Shown here in pieces: positions 17,854 through 27,279 of a stretch of 43,590 bases of DNA. The notes under the pieces were generated by a model. That model saw only the letters and a program-made list of their open reading frames with translations, made no database searches and had not been told where the DNA came from. Every line of letters starts with the position of its first letter. The stretch's first letter is position 1. A program made the position numbers and the translations under genes. Source of the DNA: Stenotrophomonas panacihumi (GTDB lineage Bacteria; Pseudomonadota; Gammaproteobacteria; Xanthomonadales; Xanthomonadaceae); the NCBI RefSeq assembly GCF_001431645.1, contig NZ_LLXU01000100.1, forward strand, positions 1-43,590, written 5' to 3'.

Positions 17854-18927
17854 ATGCTTTCCCGATACCGCGCGGGCGTGGCCGCCGCTGGCCTGGCCAT
17901 CGCCCTGGCCGGCTGTGATCGCGCCGCCCACCCGGCCGCCAACGCCGCCCCGATCCCGGTGACCGTGCAGACGGTGGCCACGCAATCCTGGAACACCACC
18001 GTGCAGTCCATCGCCACGGTGCGTGCGCGCGAGTCGGTGGCGCTCACCGCCGCGGTGAGCGATGTCGTGGACAAGGTCTACTTCGAAAGCGGCGACGACG
18101 TGAAGGCCGGCCAGTTGCTGGTGACGCTGCGCGGCAACTCGCAGCAGGCCGCGCTCAACGCCGCGCAGGCCACCTACGAGGAAGCCGACCAGCTGTACCG
18201 CCGCCAGCAGGAGCTGATCGGCCAGCAGCTGGTGGCCAAGTCCACCGTCGATACCCAGCGCGCGCTGCGCGATGCGGCGATGGCGCGCGTGGCGCAGATG
18301 CGCTCGGACATCGGCGACCGCGAAGTGCGCGCGCCGTTCGCCGGCGTGCTCGGCATCCGCCAGATCAGCCCCGGCTCGCTGGTGACCGCCAGCACGGTGA
18401 TCGCCACGCTGGACGACATCGAACGCATGCACGTCGATTTCCAGGTGCCCGAGGCCCAGCTGGGCCTGGTGAAGCTGGGCAACGAGGTCAGCGGCGTGGC
18501 CGCCGCCTTCCCGGGCGAGCGCTTCCGCGGCGAAGTCTCGGCGATCGATTCGCGCGTGGACGAGAACACCCGCGCGGTGACCGTGCGCGCCGACTTCGCC
18601 AACCCCGCGCGTCGCCTGCGCCCGGGCATGCTGCTGGACGTGCGCCTGTACCAGCCCGAACGCCAGGCCCTGGTGATCCCGGAGATCGCCGTGGTGCAGG
18701 TCGGCCGCGAATCGTTCGTGTACCGGGTGAAGGCCGACGACAGCGTCGAGCGCGTGGACGTGCGCACCGGCGAGCGCCGCGATGGCAAGGTCGAGATCCT
18801 CGACGGCATAAAGGCCGGCGAGCGCATCGTGGTGGACGGCACCGGCAAGCTGCGCCCGGGCCTGAAGGTGCGCGGTGAAGCCGACGGCGGCGCTGCCCCG
18901 GCGCCGCGCCCGCGGGCCGCGCAATGA
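17854..18927 (+). CDS. RND efflux periplasmic adaptor (membrane fusion lipoprotein)
   Basis: Links the inner-membrane RND pump to an outer-membrane channel. The 357-aa protein has a lipoprotein signal with lipobox LAGC (18-21). It then has a barrel-sandwich half (SVALTAAVSDVVDKVYFESGDDVKAGQLLVTL), a short alpha-hairpin (about 90-150, Gln/Ala-rich), the second half (REVRAPFAGVLGIRQISPGSLV) and beta-barrel and membrane-proximal domains. The ATG at 17854 follows AGGCAGGA; a TTG at 17851 in the same frame is possible. The stop overlaps the pump start (ATGA). No outer-membrane factor gene lies nearby, so a shared TolC-like channel is inferred. Substrates are unknown. Confidence 0.92.
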   Translation: MLSRYRAGVAAAGLAIALAGCDRAAHPAANAAPIPVTVQTVATQSWNTTVQSIATVRARESVALTAAVSDVVDKVYFESGDDVKAGQLLVTLRGNSQQAALNAAQATYEEADQLYRRQQELIGQQLVAKSTVDTQRALRDAAMARVAQMRSDIGDREVRAPFAGVLGIRQISPGSLVTASTVIATLDDIERMHVDFQVPEAQLGLVKLGNEVSGVAAAFPGERFRGEVSAIDSRVDENTRAVTVRADFANPARRLRPGMLLDVRLYQPERQALVIPEIAVVQVGRESFVYRVKADDSVERVDVRTGERRDGKVEILDGIKAGERIVVDGTGKLRPGLKVRGEADGGAAPAPRPRAAQ

Positions 18928-21900
18928 AACTCTCCGATATCTCCATCACCCGCCCGGTGCTGGCGGTGGTGATGAGCCTGCTGCTCGTCGTGCTGGGCGT
19001 GATGTCCTTCACCCGCCTGACCCTGCGCGAGCTGCCGGCCATCGACCCGCCCATCGTCTCGGTGGACGTGGAGTACACCGGCGCCTCGGCGGCGGTGGTG
19101 GAAAGCCGCATCACCCAGGTGCTGGAGGATGCGCTGGCCGGCATCGAGGGCATCGAGACCATCGAGGCGCGCAGCCGCAACGGCAGCTCGGACATCAGCA
19201 TCGAGTTCGTGCCCACGCGCGACGTGGAAGCGGCGGCCAACGACGTGCGCGACGCGGTCAGCCGCGTCACCGACCGCATGCCCGACCAGGCGCGGCCGCC
19301 GGAGATTTCCAAGGTCGAGGCCGACGCCGACCCGATCCTGTGGCTCAACATGAGCTCCAGCGCGATGGACACGCTGCAGCTGTCCGACTACGCCGAGCGC
19401 TACATCGTCGACCGCTTCTCCAGCCTGGACGGCGTGGCGCAGGTGCGCATCGGCGGCCGCCAGCGCTATGCAATGCGCGTGTGGCTGGACCGCGACCAGC
19501 TCGCCGCGCGCGGCATGACGGTGAGCGACGTGGAAGCGGCGCTGGAGAAGGAGAACGTCGAGCTGCCGGCGGGCAGCATCGAATCGGCGCAGCGCGACTT
19601 CACCCTGCGCGTGGAGCGCAGCTACCTCAAGCCCGAGGATTTCGCCCGCCTGCCGCTGGGCAAGGGCGCCGACGGCTACGTGGTGCGGCTGGGCGACGTG
19701 GGCAAGGTCGAGCTGACGTCGGCCGAGCGCCGCGCCTATTTCCAGAGCAACGGCGTGCCCAACGTCGGCCTGGGCATCGTGCGCAACTCCACCGCCAACG
19801 CGCTGGACGTGGCGCGCGAGGCACGCGCGGAAGCCGAGCGCATCCAGAAATCGCTGCCGGCGGGCACCAACATCTTCGTCGCCTTCGATACCACCACTTT
19901 CATCGATGCGTCGGTCGAGCGCGTGTACCACACGCTGGTCGAGGCGGTGGTGCTGGTGCTGGTGGTGATCTGGCTGTTCCTGGGCAGCGCCCGCGCGGCG
20001 CTGATCCCGGCAGTGACGGTGCCGGTGTGCTTGATTGCCGCGTTCATCGCGCTGTACGCATTCGATTTCTCGATCAACCTGCTCACGCTGCTGGCGCTGG
20101 TGCTGTGTATCGGCTTGGTGGTGGACGACGCCATCGTGGTGGTGGAGAACATCCAGCGCCGCATCGACCTCGGCGAGCCGCCGATGGTCGCCGCGCGGCG
20201 CGGTACCGCGCAGGTGGCGTTCGCGGTGATCGCGACCACGGCGGTGCTGGTGGCGGTGTTCCTGCCGGTGGGCTTTCTGGAAGGCAATACCGGGCGGTTG
20301 TTCCGCGAGCTGGCGGTGGCGCTCGCCGCGGCGGTGGCGATCTCGGCCTTCGTCGCGCTGACGCTGACGCCGATGATGTCCTCCAAGCTGCTCAAGCCGC
20401 ACGACAAGGAAAAGCCCAACCGCTTCCACCACTGGTTCAACACCCGCATGGAGCGGTTGAGCCAGAGCTACAAGCGCTCGCTGGAGCGCAGCGTGGACCG
20501 CAGCTGGCTGTTCGGCGCGGTGATGCTGGCCGCGTTCCTGTTCAGTGGCTGGCTGGCCACGCGCATTCCTTCCGAACTGGCGCCGGCCGAAGACCGTGGC
20601 AATTTCCAGGTGCTGATCGACGGGCCGGAAGGCGCCGGCTTTGATTACACCGTGGAGCAGATGCACCAGGTCGAGGCGATCCTGGGGCCGTACGTGGGGC
20701 CGGACAAGCCGATCGTGCGCGCCAACCCGCGCGTGCCCGGCGGCTTCGGCAGCAGCGAGGAAATGCATACCGGCCGCGTCAGCGTGTTCCTGCAGGACTG
20801 GCACAAGCGCGAGCAGCCCACCGTGGCGCTGGCTGACGAAATCCAGAAGAAGCTCTCCGTGCTGACCGGCGTGCGGGCGCGCACGCAGGTCAGTGGTGGC
20901 CTGGTGCGCAGCCGCGGCCAGCCGTTCCAGATGGTGCTCGGCGGCCCGGACTACGCCGAGCTGGCGCAGTGGCGCGACCGCATGATGCAGCGCATGGAAG
21001 AGAACCCCGGCCTGGTCGGCGTGGACTCGGACTACAAGGAAACCCGGCCGCAGATGCGGGTGAACATCGACCGCCTGCGCGCGGCCGACCTGGGCGTGTC
21101 GGTCACCGAGATCGGCGGCGCGCTGGAAACGCTGATGGGCTCGCGCCGCGTCACCACCTTCGTCGACAACGGCGAGGAGTACGACGTGATGCTGCAGTCC
21201 GGCCGCGAGGGCCGCATGTCGCCGGAAGACCTGGCGGCGATCCGCGTGCGTTCGACCACCGGCGAACTCATCCCGCTCTCCAACCTGGTGAGCCTGAGCG
21301 AAGTGGCCGAGGCCGGTACGCTGAATCGCTTCAACCGCCTGCGCTCGGTGACGTTGAGCGCGAGCCTGGCGCCGGGCTACAGCCTGGGCGATGCCATCGC
21401 CTGGACCGAGAACGTGGCGCAGGAAGAACTGCCCGAGTACGCGCAGGTCGACTGGAAGGGCGAATCGCGCGAATACCAGAAGTCCGGCAGCGCCGTGCTG
21501 CTGACCTTCGCGATGGCGCTGCTGGTGGTGTACCTGGTGCTGGCCGCGCAGTTCGAGAGCTTCGCCCACCCGCTGGTGATCATGCTCACCGTGCCGCTGG
21601 CGGTGCTCGGCGCGCTGGTCGGCCTGTGGGCGACGAACGGCACGCTCAACCTGTTCAGCCAGATCGGCATCGTGATGCTGGTGGGTTTGGCGGCGAAGAA
21701 CGGCATCCTGATCGTGGAGTTCGCCAACCAGCTGCGCGATGAAGGGCGCAGCGTGCACGAGGCGATCGTCGAATCGGCCTCGGTGCGCCTGCGGCCGATC
21801 CTGATGACCTCCATCGCCACGGTGGTGGGCGCCATCCCGCTGGTGCTGGCCGGTGGCCCCGGTTCGGCCAGCCGCGCGACGATCGGCGTGGTGGTGATCT

Positions 21901-22049
21901 TCGGTGTGTCGCTGTCCACGCTGCTGTCGCTGTACGTGGTGCCGGCGTTCTATTCGCTGATCGCGCCGTTCACCCGTTCGCCGGAAGCGCTGGCGCGCGA
22001 GCTGGAAGTGCTGGAGCGCGAGACGCCTTCGGTGGGCGGGCACGCGTGA
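18924..22049 (+). CDS. RND multidrug efflux permease, inner membrane pump (AcrB/MexF/MdtB type)
   Basis: Proton-driven exporter of 1041 aa, the normal length for hydrophobe/amphiphile RND pumps. It opens with MKLSDISITRPVLAVVMSLLLVVLGV, the first transmembrane helix. Two large periplasmic loops alternate with two six-helix bundles. Asp401-Asp402 in GLVVDDAIVVVENIQRR are the proton-relay pair of transmembrane helix 4. The later AAKNGILIVEFANQLR and second-half LRPILMTSIATVVGAIPLVL are typical. ATGA overlap with the adaptor shows coupled expression. The sequence resembles the group whose members range from drug to organic-solvent export; the actual substrate cannot be read here. Confidence 0.95.
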   Translation: MKLSDISITRPVLAVVMSLLLVVLGVMSFTRLTLRELPAIDPPIVSVDVEYTGASAAVVESRITQVLEDALAGIEGIETIEARSRNGSSDISIEFVPTRDVEAAANDVRDAVSRVTDRMPDQARPPEISKVEADADPILWLNMSSSAMDTLQLSDYAERYIVDRFSSLDGVAQVRIGGRQRYAMRVWLDRDQLAARGMTVSDVEAALEKENVELPAGSIESAQRDFTLRVERSYLKPEDFARLPLGKGADGYVVRLGDVGKVELTSAERRAYFQSNGVPNVGLGIVRNSTANALDVAREARAEAERIQKSLPAGTNIFVAFDTTTFIDASVERVYHTLVEAVVLVLVVIWLFLGSARAALIPAVTVPVCLIAAFIALYAFDFSINLLTLLALVLCIGLVVDDAIVVVENIQRRIDLGEPPMVAARRGTAQVAFAVIATTAVLVAVFLPVGFLEGNTGRLFRELAVALAAAVAISAFVALTLTPMMSSKLLKPHDKEKPNRFHHWFNTRMERLSQSYKRSLERSVDRSWLFGAVMLAAFLFSGWLATRIPSELAPAEDRGNFQVLIDGPEGAGFDYTVEQMHQVEAILGPYVGPDKPIVRANPRVPGGFGSSEEMHTGRVSVFLQDWHKREQPTVALADEIQKKLSVLTGVRARTQVSGGLVRSRGQPFQMVLGGPDYAELAQWRDRMMQRMEENPGLVGVDSDYKETRPQMRVNIDRLRAADLGVSVTEIGGALETLMGSRRVTTFVDNGEEYDVMLQSGREGRMSPEDLAAIRVRSTTGELIPLSNLVSLSEVAEAGTLNRFNRLRSVTLSASLAPGYSLGDAIAWTENVAQEELPEYAQVDWKGESREYQKSGSAVLLTFAMALLVVYLVLAAQFESFAHPLVIMLTVPLAVLGALVGLWATNGTLNLFSQIGIVMLVGLAAKNGILIVEFANQLRDEGRSVHEAIVESASVRLRPILMTSIATVVGAIPLVLAGGPGSASRATIGVVVIFGVSLSTLLSLYVVPAFYSLIAPFTRSPEALARELEVLERETPSVGGHA

Positions 22050-22158
22050 GGCCTGCCGCGGCCGGGCGTTGCCTGGCCGCGGCGCCTTCCTGGCGGTCGG
22101 CCGCTTGCCCTCGCGCCGCCACTCGGCGAGCATGGGGTCGTCCCCTTCGGATTTCGCC

Positions 22159-22707
22159 ATGGACACCGCGCCCACCCTGCGCGGCGAAGGTTTCGTGTTG
22201 CGCCGTTGGCACGCCGACGATGCGCCGGCCCTCGCCACCGCGGCCAACCACCCCGGCATCGCGCGCTGGTTGAGCGGGCGCTTCCCGCATCCCTATGGCC
22301 TGGCTGATGCCGAGCGCTTTCTCGCCGGACAGGTGGTGGACCTCTCCGACCCGGTCTTCGCCATCGTCCTCGACGGCGCCATCGCCGGCGGCATCGGCGT
22401 GCATGCCGAGCAGGCCGGCCGCGCGGAAGCGGCGCACAGCGCGCTGCTGGGGTATTGGCTGGCGCCGGCGCACTGGGGCCGCGGGGTGATGACCCGCGTG
22501 GTCGCCGCATTCGCGCCCTGGGTGATGCAGGTGCACGGGCTGCACCGCCTCGCCGCGCATGTGATGCCGGAGAATCTCGGCTCGGCCACGGTGCTGCTGC
22601 GCAACGGGTTTGCCGAGGAAGGGCGCATGCGCCATGCCGTGGTCAAGGATGGCCGGCCGCAGGACCTGCGGCTTTTTGCGCGCATCCGCGATACGTTGAT
22701 GGACTGA
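22159..22707 (+). CDS. GNAT-family N-acetyltransferase (RimJ/RimL-like)
   Basis: Acetyl-CoA-dependent acetyltransferase of 182 aa. It begins TLRGEGFVLRRWHADDAPALA, the common start of the RimJ/RimL/SpeG-like group. It has the strand IAGGIGVH, the YWLAPAHWGRGVMTRVV acetyl-CoA pyrophosphate-loop region (Q/RxxGxG/A variant) and the C-terminal NLGSATVLLRNGFAEEGRMRHAV. An upstream in-frame ATG at 22069 would add 30 low-quality residues and is rejected. It lies 109 bases after the RND pump and 24 bases before the AGCS symporter gene. The acceptor could be a protein N-terminus or a small molecule; it is not determined here. Confidence 0.88.
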   Translation: MDTAPTLRGEGFVLRRWHADDAPALATAANHPGIARWLSGRFPHPYGLADAERFLAGQVVDLSDPVFAIVLDGAIAGGIGVHAEQAGRAEAAHSALLGYWLAPAHWGRGVMTRVVAAFAPWVMQVHGLHRLAAHVMPENLGSATVLLRNGFAEEGRMRHAVVKDGRPQDLRLFARIRDTLMD

Positions 22708-22731
22708 ACCAACTCAAGGGGACTACACCGC

Positions 22732-24228
22732 GTGGAATCGATCATCGAGGGGATCAACGGCATCATCTGGAGCAAGGCGCTCATCGTCATGTGCCTGGGT
22801 GCCGGCTTGTACTTCAGCTTCGCCACCCGCTTCATGCAGGTGCGCGGCTTCGTGGAGATGCTGCGGCTCACCGTGCGCGGCGAGAAGTCGGAGGCGGGCG
22901 TGTCCTCGTTCCAGGCGCTGGCGATGTCCATGGCCGGGCGCATCGGCATCGGCAACATCGCCGGCGTGGCCACCGCCATTGCGTTCGGCGGGCCGGGGGC
23001 GATCTTCTGGATGTGGGTGATGGGCTTCCTCGGCGCCTCCACCTCGTACGTGGAATCCACGTTGGCGCAGATCTACAAGGTGAAGGACGCCGACGGCCGC
23101 TACCGCGGTGGCCCGGCGTACTACATCGAAAAAGCCATGGGGCTGAAGTGGTACGCGATGCTGTTCGCGCTGGCCACCATCGTCGCCGCCGGCTTCCTGA
23201 TGCCCGGCGTGCAGGCCAATGCCATCGCCGACAGCGCGGCCAACGCCTGCGCCGGCACCGGCTGGTGCAACGGTTTCGAGGGCCAGTGGCTGGGCATGCC
23301 CGCGCGCGATGCGTTCAAGCTGGTGCTGGGCATCGGCGTGGCGCTGATGCTGGCGGTGATCATCTTCGGCGGCGTGAAGCGCATCGCCAACTTCGCCGAG
23401 GTCGTGGTGCCGTTCATGGCCGGTGGTTTCATCCTGATGGCGGTCACCGTGATGGTGCTCAACGCCGAGCAGGTGCCGGGCATGTTCGCGCTGATCTTCG
23501 ACAGCGCCTTCGGCAGCCATGCCGCGTTCGGCGCGCTGCTGGGCCTGGCGGTGGAGTGGGGCGTGAAGCGCGGCATCTACGCCAACGAAGCCGGCCAGGG
23601 CACCGGCCCGCACGCCGCCGCCGCCGCGGAGGTCTCGCACCCGGCCAAGCAGGGCTACGTGCAGGCGTTCGCGATCTACTTCGACACCATGATGGTGTGC
23701 ACGTCCACCGCGTTCCTGATCCTGGCCACCGGCACCTACAACGTGTATTCGCCGGACGGCGGCGCGCCGTTGTTCGCCGGCCTGGCGGGGGTGCAGGAAG
23801 GCCCGGGCTTCGCGCAGGCGGCGGTGGAATCGGTGCTGCCGGGCTGGGGCGCGGGCTTCGTGGCGGTGGCGCTGTTCTTCTTCGCCTTCACCACCATCAT
23901 GGCCTATTACTACATGGCCGAAACCAACCTCAGCTACCTCAACCACAACCGCCACCGCCCGCTCACCGTGCTGGTGCTGCGGCTGGGCATCATCGGCATG
24001 GTGATCTTCGGCGCCTTCCACAACGCCAGCGTGGCGTGGGCGTTGGGCGACATCGGCGTGGGGCTGATGGCGTGGCTGAACATCATCGCTATCTTCATCG
24101 TGCGCAAGCCGGCGCTGATCGCGCTGCGCGACTACGAGCGGCAGAAGAAGCTGGGGCTGGACCCGGTGTTCGACCCCGACGCGGTAGGCATCCGCAACGC
24201 CGATTTCTGGAAGCGGCGTGAAGGCTGA
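22732..24228 (+). CDS. Alanine/glycine:cation symporter, AGCS family
   Basis: Inner-membrane sodium- or proton-coupled uptake of small neutral amino acids (family SLC/TC 2.A.25). The 498-aa protein starts with GTG, preceded by AAGGGGA nine bases upstream. Family motifs are FATRFMQVRGF (30-40), AMSMAGRIGIGNIAGVATAIAFGGPGAIFWMWVMG, YRGGPAYYIEK, and NEAGQGTGPHAAAAAEVSHPAKQGYVQA. Around ten hydrophobic helices are evident, ending near FIVRKPALIAL. The exact substrate (alanine, glycine, glutamine) cannot be told from sequence alone. It stands alone between a GNAT gene and a methyltransferase gene. Confidence 0.93.
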   Translation: MESIIEGINGIIWSKALIVMCLGAGLYFSFATRFMQVRGFVEMLRLTVRGEKSEAGVSSFQALAMSMAGRIGIGNIAGVATAIAFGGPGAIFWMWVMGFLGASTSYVESTLAQIYKVKDADGRYRGGPAYYIEKAMGLKWYAMLFALATIVAAGFLMPGVQANAIADSAANACAGTGWCNGFEGQWLGMPARDAFKLVLGIGVALMLAVIIFGGVKRIANFAEVVVPFMAGGFILMAVTVMVLNAEQVPGMFALIFDSAFGSHAAFGALLGLAVEWGVKRGIYANEAGQGTGPHAAAAAEVSHPAKQGYVQAFAIYFDTMMVCTSTAFLILATGTYNVYSPDGGAPLFAGLAGVQEGPGFAQAAVESVLPGWGAGFVAVALFFFAFTTIMAYYYMAETNLSYLNHNRHRPLTVLVLRLGIIGMVIFGAFHNASVAWALGDIGVGLMAWLNIIAIFIVRKPALIALRDYERQKKLGLDPVFDPDAVGIRNADFWKRREG

Positions 24229-24278
24229 AACCCGCCGAGGGTGACGGGGGCGGCGCGGGGCGGCATCATGCCCCCGCC

Positions 24279-24306
24279 GAAGGCCGCGCATCCGCGCGCG
24301 GCCTTC
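24279..24306 (+). terminator. 11-bp hairpin between the AGCS and methyltransferase genes
   Basis: GAAGGCCGCGC (24279-24289) pairs perfectly with GCGCGGCCTTC (24296-24306), loop ATCCGC, then CTCTACC. It ends 18 bases before the methyltransferase start. It may terminate the AGCS transcript or control translation of the next gene. Confidence 0.45.
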
Positions 24307-24324
24307 CTCTACCGGAACCTTGCA

Positions 24325-25188
24325 GTGAACGATCCCTGGAAATCCCACCGCTCGCCGCGCCCCGCCGAACCGCGCGGCGGCTCGCGCCCCGCCGGCCCGC
24401 GTCCGCCGCGCCCGCCGCGTGATCCCGCCGAGGGTGGCGGTGCGCCGCCGCGGGGCGAGGAACTGCGGCTGTACGGCCGCAACGCCGTGCTGGCGGTGTT
24501 CAAGCGGCGCCCGGCGGCGCTGCGCAAGCTCTACCTGTCCGAGGCCATGATCCCCAAGCTGCAGCCGCTGCTGAAGTGGTGCGTGGCCCATCGCGTCGGC
24601 TACCGCGTGGTGGAACCGGGCGACCTGGACAAGCTCGCCGCCAGCCAGCACCACGAAGGCGTCGTGGCCGACGTGCAGCGCGAGCCGATTCCCGCGCTGG
24701 CCGACTGGCTGACGATCCTGCGGCCCGGCCCGAAGCTGCTGCTGTGGCTGGATGGCGTGGGCAACCCGCACAACTTCGGCGCGATCCTGCGTTCGGCCGC
24801 GCACTTCGGTGTGTCGGCGATCCTGCTGCCCGAACATTCGCCGCTGGCGCTCTCCGGCGCCGCCGCCCGCGTGGCCGAGGGCGGCGCGGAAGCCGTGGCG
24901 CTGGTGCGCCTGCCCAAGGCCGCGCAGGCCGACGAACTGCTGCACGACGCCGGCTTCGTGCTCGCCGCCACGCTGGTGGACGGCGGGCAGGACCTGTTCA
25001 CCACGCGCCTGCCTTCGCGGCTGGTCTACGTGCTGGGGGCGGAGGGCGAGGGCATGGACCGCGGGCTGGCCGAAGCCTGCGACCTGCGGCTGTCCATTCC
25101 CGGTAGCGGCGCGGTGGAAAGCCTCAACGTCGCCAGTGCCACCGCGGTGCTGCTCGCCAGCTGGCGGGCGCGGGTGCAGGCGGGCTGA
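24325..25188 (+). CDS. TrmH/SpoU-family RNA 2'-O-ribose methyltransferase (YfiF-like)
   Basis: SAM-dependent methyltransferase of the SPOUT knot fold, 287 aa. An Arg/Pro-rich flexible tail (1-45) precedes the small substrate-binding domain beginning LRLYGRNAVLAVFKRRP. The three catalytic-domain motifs are intact: LWLDGVGNPHNFGAILRSAAHFGV (140-163, with Asn150 and Arg156), VLGAEGEGMDRG, and LSIPGSGAVESLNVASATAVLL. The GTG at 24325 gives MNDPWK, resembling E. coli YfiF; an ATG at 24268 would lie before the hairpin. Whether it acts on rRNA or tRNA is not known, and the YfiF group has no settled target. Confidence 0.88.
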   Translation: MNDPWKSHRSPRPAEPRGGSRPAGPRPPRPPRDPAEGGGAPPRGEELRLYGRNAVLAVFKRRPAALRKLYLSEAMIPKLQPLLKWCVAHRVGYRVVEPGDLDKLAASQHHEGVVADVQREPIPALADWLTILRPGPKLLLWLDGVGNPHNFGAILRSAAHFGVSAILLPEHSPLALSGAAARVAEGGAEAVALVRLPKAAQADELLHDAGFVLAATLVDGGQDLFTTRLPSRLVYVLGAEGEGMDRGLAEACDLRLSIPGSGAVESLNVASATAVLLASWRARVQAG

Positions 25189-25212
25189 GTCACCCTTGAA
25201 GGTGGGCGGCGC

Positions 25213-27189
25213 TCACGGGCGCAGCGGTTCGAAGCGCACCGCCGCGCCCCCGCTGCCCGCCAGCGTGAGCGCCAGTGGCGCCGAGCGCGCATCCACCTCG
25301 CGTGTCTGCACGTCCACGCGGTCCGGCGCCGCGCCGTCCAGGTAGAGCGTCGCGCGCCAGCGCCCCGGGCCGAGGAAATCCAGCGGCAGCTGCAGCGTGC
25401 GCGACTGTTCGTTGGTCATGGCGCCCACGTACCAGTCGCGGCCATGTCGCCGCGCGACGAGGATGTGCTCGCCGATCGCGCCGCCGGGCACGCGCGTCTC
25501 GTCCCAGCGGGCGGGCACGTCGCGCAGGAACTGCACGCCTTCCGCGCCGGCGTAGGCATCGGGGCTGTCGGCCACCACCGCGAACGGGCTCTCGTACACC
25601 ACGTACATCGCCAGCTGCTGCGCGCGCGTGGTCATCACCAGCGGCAGGTCGTTGCGCGGTTTGAACTGCGCGGGCGTGACGTTGCGGAAGCCACCCGGCG
25701 TGTAGTCCATCGGCCCGAGCAGCATGCGGGTGAAGGGCAGGGTGAGGTTGTGGCCGGCGGTCGCGCGCGTGCTCCACTTGTTGTATTCGGCGCCGAGCAC
25801 GCCCTCCTGCGTGAGCAGGTTCGGATACGTGCGCGACAGCCCGGTGGGGTGGTAGGCGCCGTGCAGGTCCACCAGCAGGTGGTGCGCGGCGGCGCGCGCG
25901 AGCAGGCGATGGTAGAAGTCCACCATCTGCTGGTCGTCGCGGTCCATGAAGTCGACCTTGATGCCCTTGATGCCGAGCTGCTCGTACCACGCCAGGGCTT
26001 CGTCCATGTGCGCGTCGAGCGCGCGCCAGTGCGTCCACAACCATAGCCCGACATCGCGCTCGCGTGCGTACTGCACCATCGCCGGCAGGTCCAGGCCGGC
26101 GACCGGCTGCAGGATGTTGGCATCGGCGTGGTATTGCCCGTCGCCGGTGCTGCCGTGGTACCAGCCGTCATCGACCAGCATGTATTCCAGGCCCATCGAC
26201 TGCGCATGGTCGATGTAGCGCTTGAGCGAGGCGGTGCTGGTGGTGGCGCCGGCGGCGATCGCGTCGGGCGCGCGCCAGCCGGACCACCAGTCCCAGGCGG
26301 ATTTGCCCGGGCGGATCCATGACGTATCCGCGATCGTGCCGGGCGGATTGAGGTTCTCGATCAGCGTGGAGGAAATGAGCGCGCCCGGCTGCGCGCCGAG
26401 CATCACCACGCGCCACGGCGTGGCGACATCGCGGCCGCCCGCGTCGAGGGACACCGCGAGCGAGGGATCGTCCAACCGGGGGGAGAGCTTGGCGACTACG
26501 CCGAGCGCGCCGCTGTCGGGGCCGGCGAGGTACAGCCCGGCGTAGTCGCGCAGGTCGGCTTCGGCAATCGCCAGCGTGGTGCCCTTCGCGTCGGCCTGGC
26601 ACACCAGCGGCAATTCGATGCGGTTGTGCGAACGCAGGCGCGACGCGGGGATCGCATCGAACTCGCCTTCGTGGCTGGTGCCGAAGTGACCGAGGTTGAG
26701 CGACCAGCACGGATAGTCGCCGGCGAAGGCGAAGCCGGTCAGTTCGTCGCGGATGCGCACCTGCGTCGCTTTCGGCAGGACATAACGAAACGCGATGCCT
26801 TCATCGTAGGAGCGGAATACCAGATCCATGCGCGCGCCGTTCTGGTCGGCGAGCGCGACGCGCAGTTCGCGATAGCGATCCCGCGCGACACGCGTCTTGC
26901 CCGCGGGCAGCACGTAAGTGCTGTCGTGCGCGCTTTCCTTGCTGCCTTGCAGCACCCATTGGCGCGATTTCGGCGCATCGCGCTCAAGCCATCCGAGCGC
27001 GGAGGGCGCGATGATTTCGCGCCCGTCGTAGAGCACGCGATAACTCGCCTGCCCCCCGTCCGAGAGCGAGAACTCCAGCGTGGCGTGCTGTTCGGGCGAG
27101 GAAATCCGCAGGGTTTTCGCCTGGCACGCGAACGTGCAGGCGAACACGACAGGCAACCACGCGAGAGCCAGGCGATGCGATCCGGACAC
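25213..27189 (-). CDS. Glycoside hydrolase family 97 protein (alpha-glucosidase/alpha-galactosidase type)
   Basis: Predicted periplasmic alpha-glycosidase of 658 aa. A signal peptide (about 1-24) precedes the GH97 N-terminal beta-sandwich (LRISSPEQHATLEFSL...). The catalytic barrel has WDWWSGWRAPD, YMLVDDGWYH, GIKGIKVDFMDRDDQQMVDFYH with Asp413, LVDLHGAYHPTGLSRTYPN and TQEGVLGAEYNKWS, followed by a C-terminal beta domain. Retaining GH97 enzymes use an aspartate nucleophile while inverting SusB-type enzymes use glutamates as general base; Asp413 is a candidate nucleophile, inferred from motif position. The GTG start at 27189 follows GGGAGGG. There is no SusC/SusD pair nearby. Upstream on the same strand is an M28 peptidase gene, 90 bases away. 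Confidence 0.92.
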   Translation of the reverse strand: MSGSHRLALAWLPVVFACTFACQAKTLRISSPEQHATLEFSLSDGGQASYRVLYDGREIIAPSALGWLERDAPKSRQWVLQGSKESAHDSTYVLPAGKTRVARDRYRELRVALADQNGARMDLVFRSYDEGIAFRYVLPKATQVRIRDELTGFAFAGDYPCWSLNLGHFGTSHEGEFDAIPASRLRSHNRIELPLVCQADAKGTTLAIAEADLRDYAGLYLAGPDSGALGVVAKLSPRLDDPSLAVSLDAGGRDVATPWRVVMLGAQPGALISSTLIENLNPPGTIADTSWIRPGKSAWDWWSGWRAPDAIAAGATTSTASLKRYIDHAQSMGLEYMLVDDGWYHGSTGDGQYHADANILQPVAGLDLPAMVQYARERDVGLWLWTHWRALDAHMDEALAWYEQLGIKGIKVDFMDRDDQQMVDFYHRLLARAAAHHLLVDLHGAYHPTGLSRTYPNLLTQEGVLGAEYNKWSTRATAGHNLTLPFTRMLLGPMDYTPGGFRNVTPAQFKPRNDLPLVMTTRAQQLAMYVVYESPFAVVADSPDAYAGAEGVQFLRDVPARWDETRVPGGAIGEHILVARRHGRDWYVGAMTNEQSRTLQLPLDFLGPGRWRATLYLDGAAPDRVDVQTREVDARSAPLALTLAGSGGAAVRFEPLRP

Positions 27190-27279
27190 GAACGTTCCCT
27201 CCCAGGAAAGTGCCGGCGGCCGTGGCGCGCCGGACGTGTCCGATAACGTTACCTGCTTCTTCGGCGTGCGCCTCGGTCC

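Noticed and set aside
18174..22259. 1361-aa minus-strand frame opposite the RND operon
   Set aside because: A GC-rich mirror of the pump and adaptor genes, rich in His, Gln and Arg, with no domain; the plus-strand proteins are clear.
22723..24945. 740-aa minus-strand frame
   Set aside because: Shadow of the AGCS symporter and methyltransferase genes with no recognisable domain.
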